From: Sphingomonas echinoides
GTDB lineage: Bacteria; Pseudomonadota; Alphaproteobacteria; Sphingomonadales; Sphingomonadaceae
Direction of reading: 5' to 3'
DNA: 58,123 nucleotides
NCBI RefSeq assembly: GCF_029623395.1
Contig: NZ_JAPYKK010000028.1
Location: forward strand, 1 to 58,123
Under the pieces are notes generated by a model, which was not told where the DNA came from, did not search any database, and was given only the letters and a program-made list of their open reading frames with translations. The number at the start of each line of letters is the position of its first letter. The stretch's first letter is position 1. Positions 24,698-34,289 of the stretch are shown here, in pieces. The position numbers and the translations under genes were made by a program.

Positions 24698-25477
24698 ATG
24701 GGCCCGCTAGGCCTCGGCCTCTCGATCGAGCCCCAGATGTGGGCGTTGATCTTCGTCATGGTCCGGATCAGCGCGGCGTTCATTGCGGCACCCGTGTTCA
24801 GCGCGGTGTCGATCCCGCTGGTCGTGCGCGTCTCGCTGTCGGGGGCGATCGGCGTGCTCGTGCTCGGGTCGCGGACCATCACCCCGCCCGAACACATCTT
24901 CGCGCTCGCCACGATCCTGGCGGTCGCGGCGGAGGCGCTCGTCGGCCTCGCGATCGGCTTCATCCTGCAGATCGCGTTCGCCGCGCCGGCGCTCGCCAGC
25001 GAATTGATCGGCACCTCGATGGGGATCGGCTTCGCGTCCGCGATCGACCCGCAGAACGGCAAGTCCACCCCCGCGCTCGGCCAGTTCTTCACGATGATGC
25101 TGACGCTGCTGTTCCTGAGCGTCAACGGCCACTTCGTGCTGGTCGAGATGATCGTCAGATCCTACGACGCGCTGCCCCCAGGCGCCGCCTGGCTCAAACC
25201 CGCGCAGCTCGAGAACATTGCCTTGTTCGGCGGCTATACCTTCCTTGCAGGACTCCTGCTTGCGCTGCCGGTCGGGTTCTTGCTGCTGTGCCTCAATCTG
25301 ATCGTGGGGATGATCTCGCGCTCGGCCCCGTCGCTCAACCTGTTCGCGGTCGGCATGCCCGCCAGCCTGGCGGTCGGCGTCATCGCGCTCGCCATGGCGT
25401 TCCCGACGATGGGGGATTACATGCTCGTGATCGTCCAGGAAGGCCTCGCTGCCGCGCAGAAGCTGGTCCTCGGCTGA
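24698..25477 (+). CDS. fliR: Flagellar biosynthesis protein FliR
   Basis: A 259-residue integral membrane export-gate protein with about six helices. Typical segments: MWALIFVMVRISAAFIAAPV, AEALVGLAIGFILQIAFAAP and ASELIGTSMGIGFASAIDPQ. The ATG at 24698 is preferred: a GTG 17 codons upstream falls in repeat-derived sequence. The ribosome-binding site is weak. The stop overlaps the flhB ATG by one base. Confidence 0.93.
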   Translation: MGPLGLGLSIEPQMWALIFVMVRISAAFIAAPVFSAVSIPLVVRVSLSGAIGVLVLGSRTITPPEHIFALATILAVAAEALVGLAIGFILQIAFAAPALASELIGTSMGIGFASAIDPQNGKSTPALGQFFTMMLTLLFLSVNGHFVLVEMIVRSYDALPPGAAWLKPAQLENIALFGGYTFLAGLLLALPVGFLLLCLNLIVGMISRSAPSLNLFAVGMPASLAVGVIALAMAFPTMGDYMLVIVQEGLAAAQKLVLG

Positions 25478-26604
25478 TGTCGGAGGAAGGCGGCGAACGG
25501 ACAGAAGCCCCAACCGCGAAGCGCAAGCGCGACGCAGTCGAAAAGGGCGACATCCTCAAATCCCGGGAGTTCGCCACCGCGCTCGTCATGCTCGCCGGCA
25601 TGGCCTGGCTCGCGCTGATGGGGCCGTCGCTGGTCGGTGCGTGCAAGGAGATCATGGCGGCGAGCTTCTCGTTCGACCACCGCGACATCGAGGATTTCGA
25701 GCCGTTCCGCCCGCTTGCGCAAAGCGGTTGGAAGATCGCGCCAGCGCTGATTTCCTTACTCGCGATCAGCTTCGTAGCGGCGATCCTCAGCCAGGCGGGG
25801 CTCGGCTATCTCGGCTTCAACGCCTCGCTGCTCGCGCCCAAGGCATCGCGGATCAACCCCGCATCCGGATTGAAGCGCATTTTCGGGCCGCAGGGGTGGA
25901 TCGAACTCGGCAAGGCGCTGCTCAAGGTCGCGTTGCTCGGCAGCATCGGCTGGTATCTCCTGGGGCAGGTCGCGCACATGTCGATGGGCCTGTCGTCGAG
26001 CAGCTTCAGCACCGCGGTCGCCACGTTGACGGGGACGTTCCTCACCGTGTTGTTTACCATGGCGTTCGGCATGGTCGCGATCGCCGGGATCGACGTCCCG
26101 CTCCAGCTGTTCCAGCGCCTCAGCAAGCTGCGCATGTCAAAACAGGCGATCCGCGACGAAAACAAGGAAACCGAAGGCTCGCCCGAAGCCAAGGGCGCTC
26201 TCCGCCAGCGCCAGCGCGAGATGTCGATGCGCAGCATGCGCAGCAGCGTAGCGGAGGCGCACGTGATCCTCACCAACCCGACGCACTTCGCGGTCGCGCT
26301 GCGTTACGATCGCGAGAACGATCAGGTGCCGGTCGTCGTTGCCAAGGGCCGCGGCGTGGTGGCGCTCGCGATCCGCGAACTGGGTGCGGAAACGCGGATC
26401 CCAGTGCTCGAATATCCCGCACTCGCCCGCGCGGTCTATTACACCAGCCGCGAGGGGCAGGAAGTGCGCGACGACCTGTATGTCGCGCTGGCGACGGTGC
26501 TGGCGTTCGTGTTCGGCCTCAACGCCGAGGCGGGTGGCCTGCCGCCGCCGATCTTCGTCCCCGAAACCGCGCGCTTCGACGAGAATGGCGTGAAGACGGC
26601 GTAA
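25477..26604 (+). CDS. flhB: Flagellar biosynthesis protein FlhB
   Basis: A 375-residue export switch protein. The N terminus GERTEAPTAKRKRDAVEKGD is standard, four membrane helices follow, and the cytoplasmic domain contains the autocleavage motif NPTH (in VILTNPTHFAVALRYD, about residue 267-270), cut between Asn and Pro to change substrate specificity from hook to filament. It is the last gene of the fliE-flhB run. Confidence 0.95.
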   Translation: MSEEGGERTEAPTAKRKRDAVEKGDILKSREFATALVMLAGMAWLALMGPSLVGACKEIMAASFSFDHRDIEDFEPFRPLAQSGWKIAPALISLLAISFVAAILSQAGLGYLGFNASLLAPKASRINPASGLKRIFGPQGWIELGKALLKVALLGSIGWYLLGQVAHMSMGLSSSSFSTAVATLTGTFLTVLFTMAFGMVAIAGIDVPLQLFQRLSKLRMSKQAIRDENKETEGSPEAKGALRQRQREMSMRSMRSSVAEAHVILTNPTHFAVALRYDRENDQVPVVVAKGRGVVALAIRELGAETRIPVLEYPALARAVYYTSREGQEVRDDLYVALATVLAFVFGLNAEAGGLPPPIFVPETARFDENGVKTA

Positions 26605-26630
26605 GCCCACCTTCGGCTGCGAAAAACCCC

Positions 26631-26657
26631 TAAAGTTTTCCCCGCCCCAGCCGTTCT
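26631..26657 (+). promoter_or_regulatory. FliA (sigma28) promoter of fliD-fliS
   Basis: TAAAGTTT at 26631-26638 exactly equals the sigma28 -35 consensus, and after 11 bases comes GCCGTTCT (26650-26657), five of eight matches to GCCGATAA. It is 31 bases before the fliD ATG. This fits the late-class expression of filament cap and chaperone genes. Confidence 0.7.
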
Positions 26658-26688
26658 ACCATTTAGACCAAGCGACGGGACCGACCGC

Positions 26689-28173
26689 ATGACGACGACG
26701 ACCGCCACGACCGGATCGACCACGATCGGCCAGTCGCTGCTCAACTCGCTCAACGCGGGGTCGGGCGTCGATACCGCCAGCCTCGTCGCCTCGCTCGTCC
26801 AGGCGCAGTTCGCGTCCAAGAACCTCCAGCTCACCAAGCAGGATACCACGCTCACCGCGCAGATTTCGTCGGTGGCGAAGGTGCAGAGCGCGATCACCAG
26901 TTTCTCTTCAGGGCTCAACACGCTGGTCAAGGGCGGCAGCCTCCAGACCCAGCCGACCAGCAGCGATACCAGCATCCTGACAGCCAGCGCGCTGTCGGGC
27001 GCCAAACTCTCGGGGCTGTCGGCGTTCGTCGAGGTGACGCAGCTCGCCACCGCGCAGACGACGACGAGCACGACCAAGTTCGACAGCCGCAGCGCGACCG
27101 TCGGCTCCGGCACGCTGACGCTGACGCTCGGCACCGCCAAGGACGCGGCGGTCTCCGGCTTCACCACCAGCGCCACGCCGATCAAAGTCACGATCGATTC
27201 GACCAACAACACGCTCGACGGCATCGCCAAGGCGATCAACGCGGCGAACAGCGGCGTTTCCGCGACGATCATCACCGATACCGACGGCAAGGCCCGTCTG
27301 TCGTTGAAAGGCCCCACCGGCACCGACAAGGCGTTCACGCTCAGCGGGGATTCGACCGGGCTTGCGCAGCTCAACGTCGGCGGCAGTGCCCCCGCAAGCA
27401 CGATCACCGCCGCCGCGGGCAACGCCAAGCTCTCGCTCAACGGCACCCCGGTCGAACGCTCGAGCAACACGATCAGCGATCTGGTCGACGGCGTGAAGCT
27501 GACGCTTTCCAGCGTCACGACGGCAGGCAAACCGGTCGTGCTCGGCAGTTCGACCCCGACCGCGGGCCTCACCCAGGCGGTCACCGATTTCGTCGACACC
27601 TACAACCAAATGCTCGCCGAATTGAAGACCGAGACCGACGTCGCCTCCGGTCCGCTCAAGAACGATTACAACGCGACCAACCTGCTCCGTTCGCTGCGCG
27701 GGCTGACGCTCACCCCCCTCACCACCGGCGGCGCGGCGGGCGCGCCCGGCACGCTCGCGGCAATCGGAGTCAAGACCAACAAGGACGGCACGTTGAGCGT
27801 CGACCAGACCCAGCTCACCGCCGCCCTTACCAAGACCCCCGACGCGGTCGAGGCGCTGTTTGCCGATGGCACCGGCGCATCCGGCGGCGGGATCGCGGCG
27901 GCGCTCAGCGCGATCTCGACCGCGGCGGTCAGCAACAAGGTCGTCATCAACGGCCGGACCGAAACGACCGGCCTCGTCGCCAGTACCGCGCTCTACACCG
28001 CCGCCAAGACCAAGGTCAGCGCCGCCGAGGAAAAGGTCACGTCCGACACCGCCGCCTATCAAGAGCGACTGACCAAGCAATATGCCGCCTCGGACGCGAA
28101 GGTCGCCGCGTACAAGGCGACCCAGACGCAGCTCCAGAACCAGATCGACCAGTGGAACAAGTCGGGCCAATGA
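26689..28173 (+). CDS. fliD: Flagellar filament capping protein FliD
   Basis: A 494-residue filament cap protein (HAP2). The N-terminal coil region LNAGSGVDTASLVASLVQAQ is typical; the middle is Ser/Thr/Gly-rich; the C-terminal domain has FVDTYNQMLAELKTETD, LRGLTLTPL with AIGVKTNKDGTLSVDQTQL, then the final coil EERLTKQYAASDAKVAAYKA-like helix. It overlaps fliS by four bases and has its own FliA promoter. Confidence 0.93.
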   Translation: MTTTTATTGSTTIGQSLLNSLNAGSGVDTASLVASLVQAQFASKNLQLTKQDTTLTAQISSVAKVQSAITSFSSGLNTLVKGGSLQTQPTSSDTSILTASALSGAKLSGLSAFVEVTQLATAQTTTSTTKFDSRSATVGSGTLTLTLGTAKDAAVSGFTTSATPIKVTIDSTNNTLDGIAKAINAANSGVSATIITDTDGKARLSLKGPTGTDKAFTLSGDSTGLAQLNVGGSAPASTITAAAGNAKLSLNGTPVERSSNTISDLVDGVKLTLSSVTTAGKPVVLGSSTPTAGLTQAVTDFVDTYNQMLAELKTETDVASGPLKNDYNATNLLRSLRGLTLTPLTTGGAAGAPGTLAAIGVKTNKDGTLSVDQTQLTAALTKTPDAVEALFADGTGASGGGIAAALSAISTAAVSNKVVINGRTETTGLVASTALYTAAKTKVSAAEEKVTSDTAAYQERLTKQYAASDAKVAAYKATQTQLQNQIDQWNKSGQ

Positions 28174-28574
28174 CCGTCGCCTACGCCTCCCCCTTCGGCC
28201 GCAACCCGGAAGCGACCTATCGCCAGATCGAAGTCGCCGGCCAGACCGCCGAGGCCGACGGTCCCGCGCTGGTCCAGTTGCTCTACGACCAGGCGATCCG
28301 CGCGTTGCGCGGCGCCGCCTGGGCCGCGGAGAACGGCAATTACAAGATGAAGAGCGACAAGGTGACGCGCGCCACCGCGATCCTGTTCGCGCTCGAAGCC
28401 GGGCTCGATTTCGACAATGGCGGCACGGTCGCCCCCGCGCTCGCCCGGCTGTATGCGGGGACGCGCATGACGGTCGTCAACGCCGCGGTCGGCAACGACC
28501 CCACGCCGTTCCGCGACGTGGCGGACACACTCGACGAGATCGGTCAGGCGTGGCGCACCGTGCGCGCGGCGTAG
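28170..28574 (+). CDS. fliS: Flagellar export chaperone FliS
   Basis: A 134-residue helical chaperone that keeps flagellin unpolymerised. Segments ALVQLLYDQAIRALRGAAWA, then DKVTRATAILFALEAGLDFD and VNAAVGNDPTPFRDVADTL, follow the four-helix FliS pattern. The start at 28170 overlaps the fliD stop. It converges with the CorA-type transporter gene, with only 25 bases between. Confidence 0.88.
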   Translation: MTVAYASPFGRNPEATYRQIEVAGQTAEADGPALVQLLYDQAIRALRGAAWAAENGNYKMKSDKVTRATAILFALEAGLDFDNGGTVAPALARLYAGTRMTVVNAAVGNDPTPFRDVADTLDEIGQAWRTVRAA

Positions 28575-28599
28575 GGCCGGCGCAGGAAGGGCAGCCCCG

Positions 28600-29565
28600 C
28601 TACCCGAACCACCGTTTCGCGCTGAAATAGCCGATGATCCCTACCGTGATCGCGATGCACACGCCGCCGATCACGTCGAACGCCCACGGCTCTTTGGCGA
28701 ACGGCAGTCCCTCGACGTTCATCCCGTACAGCCCGGTCAGGAACGTCAGCGGCAGGAAAATGAGTGCCACGATCGAAATCAGCAGCGAGCGCGAATCGAT
28801 CTGTTCCGCGCGCAGATCGGTCAGCGCCTCGTGCATCAGCGCGGAGCGTTCGCGGATCGCCTCCAATTCTTCCGCCATCCGCGCGGCACGATCGGCGGCC
28901 GACGTCAGGTGCAGCCGGTCGTCGTCGTGCAACCAGTCGCACGGCAACGCCGCCAGTTTCTCGAGCGCGGCGCGCTGCGGCTGGACGAAGCGGCGATAGC
29001 CGATCGCGGTGCTCCGCACCTTGGTCACCTTGCGGCGCAGTTCGAACACCTTGTCCGCGTCGAGATCCGCCTCGCAATCGTCGAGCTGATCGCCCAGCTC
29101 GCCCACTTCGGGGTCGAGCTCCTCGGTGATCGCGCTGGCGAATTCGGCGATCAGGTCGCCTGGGTCCGCGATCGTCCCGCCCTCGACCGCCTTCACCACG
29201 TCGTCCACCGCGGTCAGCGTGCGTCGCGTCACCGAAAACACCCGCCCCGCCAGCGCGTAGATCCGCACCGACGCGAGCGGGTCCGACGTCGTCATCTCCT
29301 CGTTCGATCGTCCGCGCAGATTGAGGAACGCGCCCTCGCCCAACGCATCGCAGCGCGGGCGCGATTCGGTCGTGGTCAGGACGTCGACGACATAGTCGGG
29401 CAAGCCGGCGGTCTCGCTGAGCCAGCTTTGCGCCTGCTCGTTATTGCTCATCAGGTGGACCCAGATCAGCTCGCCGGTCGCGTCCATAGCCGCCTTGATG
29501 TCGAGCCGCTCGGCCTTCGCATTCGCGACCCGGTAGGCAAACCCGCTCACGGCAGCTGCATCCAA
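28600..29565 (-). CDS. zntB: CorA-family zinc/magnesium transporter (ZntB-like)
   Basis: A 321-residue CorA-family membrane channel. Most of the protein is the cytoplasmic funnel with a long helix (EERAALEK-type region, about 190-255). Two membrane helices end the chain, and the pore signature YGMNVEGLPF, containing Gly-Met-Asn, lies between them. ZntB is the best subfamily guess from the LPDYVVDVLTTTESRPRCD segment; substrate was not tested. It overlaps the upstream siroheme gene by 19 bases. Confidence 0.85.
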   Translation of the reverse strand: MDAAAVSGFAYRVANAKAERLDIKAAMDATGELIWVHLMSNNEQAQSWLSETAGLPDYVVDVLTTTESRPRCDALGEGAFLNLRGRSNEEMTTSDPLASVRIYALAGRVFSVTRRTLTAVDDVVKAVEGGTIADPGDLIAEFASAITEELDPEVGELGDQLDDCEADLDADKVFELRRKVTKVRSTAIGYRRFVQPQRAALEKLAALPCDWLHDDDRLHLTSAADRAARMAEELEAIRERSALMHEALTDLRAEQIDSRSLLISIVALIFLPLTFLTGLYGMNVEGLPFAKEPWAFDVIGGVCIAITVGIIGYFSAKRWFG

Positions 29566-30314
29566 ATCGTCAGCCCCGCGTCTTGCGCGGTCGGCGGCAC
29601 TTCGGACACGATCCGCACCGCATCCGCGCGCGACCGGTCGAGGATCGCAGACGGCGTCGCGGCGGGCGCATAGATCCGGTCGGCGAGCGCCAGCGCGCGC
29701 GCCTGCCCCAGCGTCAGGTCATCCGGATCGGCCGACGTCAGCCGGATCGTCACCAGCCGGTCGGGCGAAGCGGTCGCATCCACAAGCCACCCCGGCACCG
29801 CCTCGGGCGCCGCCGTCAGCGGATCGAGTGGCCCGCCCTGCGCAAACGCCCGCCCCAGCGCACGACGGCGATCATCCAGCGCGGGCAGCACCAGCCGGAT
29901 CGCGCCGCGCATCGCGTTCAACCGGTCGGCGAGCGGTCCCAAAGTCGCGGGCAGCATCGCCTCCAGCCGTTGCCGCAGCGCCGCCGCCAGCCCCGCCGAC
30001 GCACCCCCCGTCCCGATCGCGATCAGCACCGGGCTGCGGTCGATGATCGCGGGCAGCGTGAAGTCGCAATCGTCGGGCCGGTCGACCGCATTGACCAGCA
30101 CGCCGCGCGCCTTCAACCGATCGATCGCGCCGCGCGCCTCCAGATCATCCTCGATCGCCACGATCGCAAGCGACGCGGTCGCCGCCTCGTCGACGATCAT
30201 CGCGCCCGCACGCTCGAGCAGACGCCGCTTGGCATCGGCGGGTTCGCCCTCGCCGAGCAACATCACCGGCCGCCCCGCGAGCCGGACGAACAGCGGAAGA
30301 CTGTGGAGCGTCAT
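29547..30314 (-). CDS. Siroheme synthase-type precorrin-2 dehydrogenase/ferrochelatase
   Basis: A 255-residue protein resembling the CysG N-terminal/Met8 part: MTLHSLPLFVRLAGRPVMLL then GEGEPADAKRRLLERAGA as the nucleotide-binding strand-turn-helix, and VNAVDRPDDCDFTLPAIIDR with TGGASAGLAAALRQRLEAM, the characteristic catalytic region. The methyltransferase half of CysG is absent. It would oxidise precorrin-2 and insert iron to make siroheme. The ATG overlaps the lysA stop (ATGA). Confidence 0.82.
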   Translation of the reverse strand: MTLHSLPLFVRLAGRPVMLLGEGEPADAKRRLLERAGAMIVDEAATASLAIVAIEDDLEARGAIDRLKARGVLVNAVDRPDDCDFTLPAIIDRSPVLIAIGTGGASAGLAAALRQRLEAMLPATLGPLADRLNAMRGAIRLVLPALDDRRRALGRAFAQGGPLDPLTAAPEAVPGWLVDATASPDRLVTIRLTSADPDDLTLGQARALALADRIYAPAATPSAILDRSRADAVRIVSEVPPTAQDAGLTIWMQLP

Positions 30315-31579
30315 GCCGTGGGCTTGAGCCATTCGGGCAGGCGTTCGGCGGCAAGGATCGTCTCGGGGTTGATCCGGTCCGCGACCACCGCGAAACGATC
30401 GCCGTCCACGAGAACCTCGGGCACCAGCGCGCGACTGTTGTACGTGCTCGCCATCGTCGCGCCGTAAGCGCCCGCGGTGCGGAACACCGCGAGATCGCCG
30501 CTCACCACTTCGTCGATGTCACGCCCCATCGCGAAGGTGTCGCCGCTCTCGCACACCGGACCCGCGATATTGGCCATCATCCGCCGCCCGTTCGGGCGCA
30601 CCGCCGCGAAATCATGCCACGCATCGTACAAGGCGGGCCGCGCGAGATCGTTCATTGCGGCATCGACGATGACATAGGGGTTGGTCACCCCCGGCTTGAC
30701 CCAGATGACCTTGGTCAGCAGCACGCCGGCATTGCCCGCGATCACGCGCCCGGGCTCGAACATCAGCGTCACCCCCCAGTCGCGCGTCACCCGCGCGACC
30801 ATCGCACCGAAGTCGGCGGGGCTCGGGAAGACGTCGCCCTCGCGATACGGCACGCCGAGCCCGCCGCCGAGATCGATCCGGTCGATCGTGTGCCCAGCAC
30901 CGCGCAATTCGGCCATCAACGCGCCGACCCGCCGATACGCCGCTTCCATCGGCGCAAGATCGCCCAGCTGGCTGCCGATATGCACCGCGATCCCGCGCAA
31001 GTTGAGCCCGGGCAAGCCCGCCAGCCGCCCGAAGATCGCGGGTGCCTGGTCGATCGGCACGCCGAACTTGTTCTCGCGCTTGCCGGTCGAGATCTTGGCG
31101 TGCGTACCCGCATCCACGTCCGGATTGACGCGGATCGTCGCGTTTGCGGTCACGCCACGCTCGGTCGCGAGTTGCGCGAGGACGACGCCCTCTTCCTCGA
31201 GCTCGAGGTTGAACTGGCCGAGCCCGCAATCGAGCGCGCGGACCAGTTCCTCGCGCGTCTTGCCGACGCCCGAGAACACCACGTCCTCCGCCGGAATCCC
31301 CGCCGCCAGCGCACGCGCGAGTTCGCCGCCCGAGACGACATCCGCGCCGTACCCCGCATTGGCGAGCAGGCGGAGCACCGCGAGATTGGGGTTGGCCTTG
31401 ATCGCATAGGCAAGGTGGACGTCGCCCGCCGCTGCCAGCCCCTCGCGGAACACGCGCGCATGCCGCTGGAAGGTCGCGGAGGAATAGACATAGACGGGCG
31501 AGCCGACTGCCTCGGCGATCGCCGGCAGCGGCACGCCCTCGCAGTGCATCACGCCGTCAACGAGAGCAAAATGATCCAT
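30311..31579 (-). CDS. lysA: Diaminopimelate decarboxylase
   Basis: A 422-residue PLP enzyme making lysine from meso-diaminopimelate. The PLP lysine is in HLAYAIKANPNLAVL (about residue 59). Other markers are the glycine-rich RIDLGGGLGVPYREGD phosphate site and the ending GPVCESGDTFAMGRDI with the conserved substrate-binding Cys-Glu. It lies 12 bases after the small lipoprotein gene and is coupled to the siroheme gene. Confidence 0.95.
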   Translation of the reverse strand: MDHFALVDGVMHCEGVPLPAIAEAVGSPVYVYSSATFQRHARVFREGLAAAGDVHLAYAIKANPNLAVLRLLANAGYGADVVSGGELARALAAGIPAEDVVFSGVGKTREELVRALDCGLGQFNLELEEEGVVLAQLATERGVTANATIRVNPDVDAGTHAKISTGKRENKFGVPIDQAPAIFGRLAGLPGLNLRGIAVHIGSQLGDLAPMEAAYRRVGALMAELRGAGHTIDRIDLGGGLGVPYREGDVFPSPADFGAMVARVTRDWGVTLMFEPGRVIAGNAGVLLTKVIWVKPGVTNPYVIVDAAMNDLARPALYDAWHDFAAVRPNGRRMMANIAGPVCESGDTFAMGRDIDEVVSGDLAVFRTAGAYGATMASTYNSRALVPEVLVDGDRFAVVADRINPETILAAERLPEWLKPTA

Positions 31580-31591
31580 GAAATCAGCCGA

Positions 31592-31834
31592 TCAATTGGG
31601 CGGGGGCAAGTCGAATTCGTCGCCGCGCCGTTCCTGGGAATTCTTCAGCAGCTCATCGCTGCGTTCGGGTCGGGCCTGGTTGCTGGGGGTCAGCAACTGC
31701 GTGGGTGTCGGTGTCGCCTTGGCCCCATAAGGCGCGACCGGGAGCGGCTGCCCCTCCGCCGGTTTGAGCGCGGAGGACGCGCCACAGCCCGACAGCAGGA
31801 GCGCAGCCCCCAACCCAGTTACCAAGCGTTTCAT
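31592..31834 (-). CDS. Small lipoprotein (LptM-like)
   Basis: An 80-residue lipoprotein with a clear signal and lipobox LLLSGCGAS (Cys17). The rest is Pro-rich and disordered. Tiny lipoproteins next to lysine biosynthesis genes are often called LptM, a helper in maturation of the LPS translocon; similarity here is limited to the lipobox and the location. Its ATG overlaps the argH stop. Confidence 0.7.
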   Translation of the reverse strand: MKRLVTGLGAALLLSGCGASSALKPAEGQPLPVAPYGAKATPTPTQLLTPSNQARPERSDELLKNSQERRGDEFDLPPPN

Positions 31835-33222
31835 CGATGCGATCCTTCCCGCGCCGCCGCCACCGCGGCGCGCACGTTGCTGGGGGCGGTGCCACCGAAG
31901 CTCGTCCGGCTCGCGACCGAGGCATCGACGCTCAGCACGTCGAACACGCGCGCGTCGATGCGCGAATCGATCGCCTGCAGATCCTCAAGCGACAGTGCAT
32001 CGAGCATCACGCCCAGCGTTTCCGCGCGGCGCACCGCTTGGCCCGTGATGTGATGCGCCTCGCGGAACGGCACGCCCGCTTCGCGCACCAGCCAGTCGGC
32101 CAGATCGGTCGCGGTCGCGAAACCCGATTCGGCGACCTGCCGCATCCGCTCGGTCTTGAACGTCGCGCTCGCGACCATCCCCGTCATCGCGGCGATCGAC
32201 AGTTCGAGCAGGTCGTGCGCCTCGAACACCGGCGGCTTGTCGTCCTGCATGTCCTTGGAATAAGCGAGCGGCAGGCCCTTCATCGTCACCATCAGCGCGG
32301 TCATGCACCCGAGAATGCGGCCCGCGTGCCCGCGCACCAGCTCGGCGGCGTCCGGGTTGCGCTTCTGCGGCATGATCGAGCTGCCGGTCGACCATTGGTC
32401 CGACAGCGAGACGAAGCCGAACGGCTGCGACGCCCACAGCACGAATTCCTCGGCGAGCCGGCTGAGATGCAGCGAACATTGCGTCGCGGCGGTGAGGTAA
32501 TCGAGCGCGAAGTCGCGGTCGGATACGCCGTCGAGCGAATTGCGCGTCGGCCCGTCGAACCCGAGCGCCTGCGCGGTCATTTGGCGGTCGATCGGGAAGC
32601 CCGTCCCCGCCAGCGCCGCCGACCCAAGCGGGCACAGGTTCCCGCGCGCGCGCGCATCGGCAAAGCGGCTGCGGTCGCGCGCGATCATCTCATGATACGC
32701 CATCAGATGATGCCCGAGCGTCACCGGCTGCGCGCTTTGCAGATGCGTGAAGCCGGGCATCACGCTCGCGGCATGTTCCGCGGCGCGGGTCAGCAGCGCA
32801 TCCTGGAACTGGCCGAGCGCCGCATCGACCTGATCGATTGCGTCGCGCACCCACAGTTTGAAGTCGGTCGCAACCTGATCGTTGCGCGAGCGTGCGGTGT
32901 GGAGCCGCCCCGCGACCGGCCCGATCGCCTCCGCGAGCCGCGCCTCGGTCTGCATGTGGATGTCCTCGAGGACCATGTCCTCGGTCACGCCGTGTTGGGC
33001 ATAATGCGCGGCGACCGTGTCGAGCCCCACCGAAATCGTCGCGGCATCCTCGCTCGAGACGATGCCCTGCTGCCCGAGCATCGCGACATGTGCCTTGGAT
33101 CCTGCGACATCCTGCTGCCACAGCCGCTTGTCGAACGGGATCGAGGCATTTATCGATCGCATGACCGCAGCCTGACCCTCGGCAAAGCGCCCGCCCCACA
33201 TCGCATTGGATGTTTCGTTCAT
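31831..33222 (-). CDS. argH: Argininosuccinate lyase
   Basis: A 463-residue enzyme that splits argininosuccinate to arginine and fumarate. The N terminus [20 protein letters not shown], the [13 protein letters not shown] loop (about residue 110), [20 protein letters not shown], and the fumarase-superfamily signature [16 protein letters not shown] (about 280-295) are all present. The ATG at 33222-33220 overlaps the ATG of the oppositely oriented thioredoxin gene. An in-frame ATG five codons upstream (33237) is an alternative start. Confidence 0.95.
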   Translation of the reverse strand: MNETSNAMWGGRFAEGQAAVMRSINASIPFDKRLWQQDVAGSKAHVAMLGQQGIVSSEDAATISVGLDTVAAHYAQHGVTEDMVLEDIHMQTEARLAEAIGPVAGRLHTARSRNDQVATDFKLWVRDAIDQVDAALGQFQDALLTRAAEHAASVMPGFTHLQSAQPVTLGHHLMAYHEMIARDRSRFADARARGNLCPLGSAALAGTGFPIDRQMTAQALGFDGPTRNSLDGVSDRDFALDYLTAATQCSLHLSRLAEEFVLWASQPFGFVSLSDQWSTGSSIMPQKRNPDAAELVRGHAGRILGCMTALMVTMKGLPLAYSKDMQDDKPPVFEAHDLLELSIAAMTGMVASATFKTERMRQVAESGFATATDLADWLVREAGVPFREAHHITGQAVRRAETLGVMLDALSLEDLQAIDSRIDARVFDVLSVDASVASRTSFGGTAPSNVRAAVAAAREGSHR

Positions 33223-33796
33223 GTCTGCATCGACCATCTCTTCGTTCCGCTTGGCGATCGTCCCGGTCCTGCTGCTAGGGCTCGTTGCGGGTTGCGATAA
33301 GCAAGTCTCGGGCAACCGGCAAGCGGAGGCGACGCCGACGGCATCCGCGCCGGTCGCGGCAGCCCCAAAAGCCGACAAGATCGACCGCACCCACAAGGGC
33401 GATCCCGCGCCGTCGGTCAGCTTCGAAGGCCCCGACGGCAAGCCGATGACGCTCGCGCGCTTCAAGGGCAAGCCGGTGCTGGTCAATCTGTGGGCGACGT
33501 GGTGCGGTCCGTGCGTCAAGGAAATGCCGACGCTGGACGCCGCCGCCGCCGACATCACCGTCGCCGCGATCAGCCAGGACAAGGACCGCCCGACGATCGA
33601 CGCCTATTTCGCCAAGAACGGGTTCAAGCGGCTGAAACCCTATCTCGACAAGAACGTCGCGCTGAGTGTCACCTATGAGGCGAGCCTGCCGATGAGCATC
33701 CTGTTCGATTCGACCGGCCACGAAGTCTGGCGCTCGACCGGCGGGATGGACTGGACGAGTGCCGAAGCCAAGGCGCTGCTGGCGGAGGCGAAGTAA
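33221..33796 (+). CDS. TlpA-like thiol:disulfide lipoprotein
   Basis: A 191-residue thioredoxin-fold protein. The signal ends in a lipobox LVAGC (Cys25), so it is a membrane-anchored periplasmic lipoprotein. The redox centre is WCGPC (about 94-98) in [18 protein letters not shown], and [11 protein letters not shown] holds the cis-proline. It probably reduces disulfides, perhaps for cytochrome biogenesis. An ATG five codons upstream is possible. The gene starts back to back with argH with no intergenic space. Confidence 0.88.
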   Translation: MSASTISSFRLAIVPVLLLGLVAGCDKQVSGNRQAEATPTASAPVAAAPKADKIDRTHKGDPAPSVSFEGPDGKPMTLARFKGKPVLVNLWATWCGPCVKEMPTLDAAAADITVAAISQDKDRPTIDAYFAKNGFKRLKPYLDKNVALSVTYEASLPMSILFDSTGHEVWRSTGGMDWTSAEAKALLAEAK

Positions 33797-33819
33797 CGGC
33801 GCTCCGCCTCCTCCCCCCC

Positions 33820-33890
33820 CCGTTCGCCCTGAGCGAAGTCGAAGGGCCTTGCGCGACGCATGGGGCTTCGACTTCGCTCAGCCCGAACGG
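33820..33890. repeat. Intergenic inverted repeat between convergent genes
   Basis: CCGTTCGCCCTGAGCGAAGT opens the left arm (33820-33848) and ACTTCGCTCAGCCCGAACGG closes the right arm (33863-33890); the arms are inverted copies. Same family as 2195-2264. It lies between the TlpA gene and the convergent ydbL and may serve as a bidirectional terminator. Confidence 0.8.
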
Positions 33891-33914
33891 GAGGGAGTGC
33901 GTGGTGCGGTTGAC

Positions 33915-34289
33915 TTACAGGCAGCGCGAATCCCGCTCCGGCGCACCCGCCCCACGCGTCTTCCACGCGCCACCCGGCGCGCGATACTTGTCCCCCGGCG
34001 ACGTCTTGGCGATCAAATTGCATCCGGACGTGAATGCGAAGTCCTCGACCGTCGCATTGTTCGCCGCCGCCTCGCGCGTGTAGACCGACTTGCGCTGGAT
34101 GTTGACGTGCGCGACCAGCGCCGACAGCGCGGGCGTCGACGCGCCGACCACGCCCAGATACCCGTCGGGCTGCTCGCCGATCTGCCCGGCGGCGCGCGCC
34201 GCCTTCCAGTCGTCCTGCGCGAGCGCGACGCCGGCGGTTCCCAACAACACTGCCGCGGCGAGCATCGCCGCCATCTTCCACGTACGCAT
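33915..34289 (-). CDS. ydbL: YdbL-family periplasmic protein
   Basis: A 124-residue exported protein (signal MLAAAVLLGTAGVALAQ) of the YdbL/DUF1318 family: ARAAGQIGEQPDGYLGVVG, then VNIQRKSVYTREAAANNATV are typical. In E. coli, YdbL modulates the YdbH-YnbE intermembrane lipid transport bridge. Its ATG overlaps the ynbE stop. Confidence 0.88.
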   Translation of the reverse strand: MRTWKMAAMLAAAVLLGTAGVALAQDDWKAARAAGQIGEQPDGYLGVVGASTPALSALVAHVNIQRKSVYTREAAANNATVEDFAFTSGCNLIAKTSPGDKYRAPGGAWKTRGAGAPERDSRCL

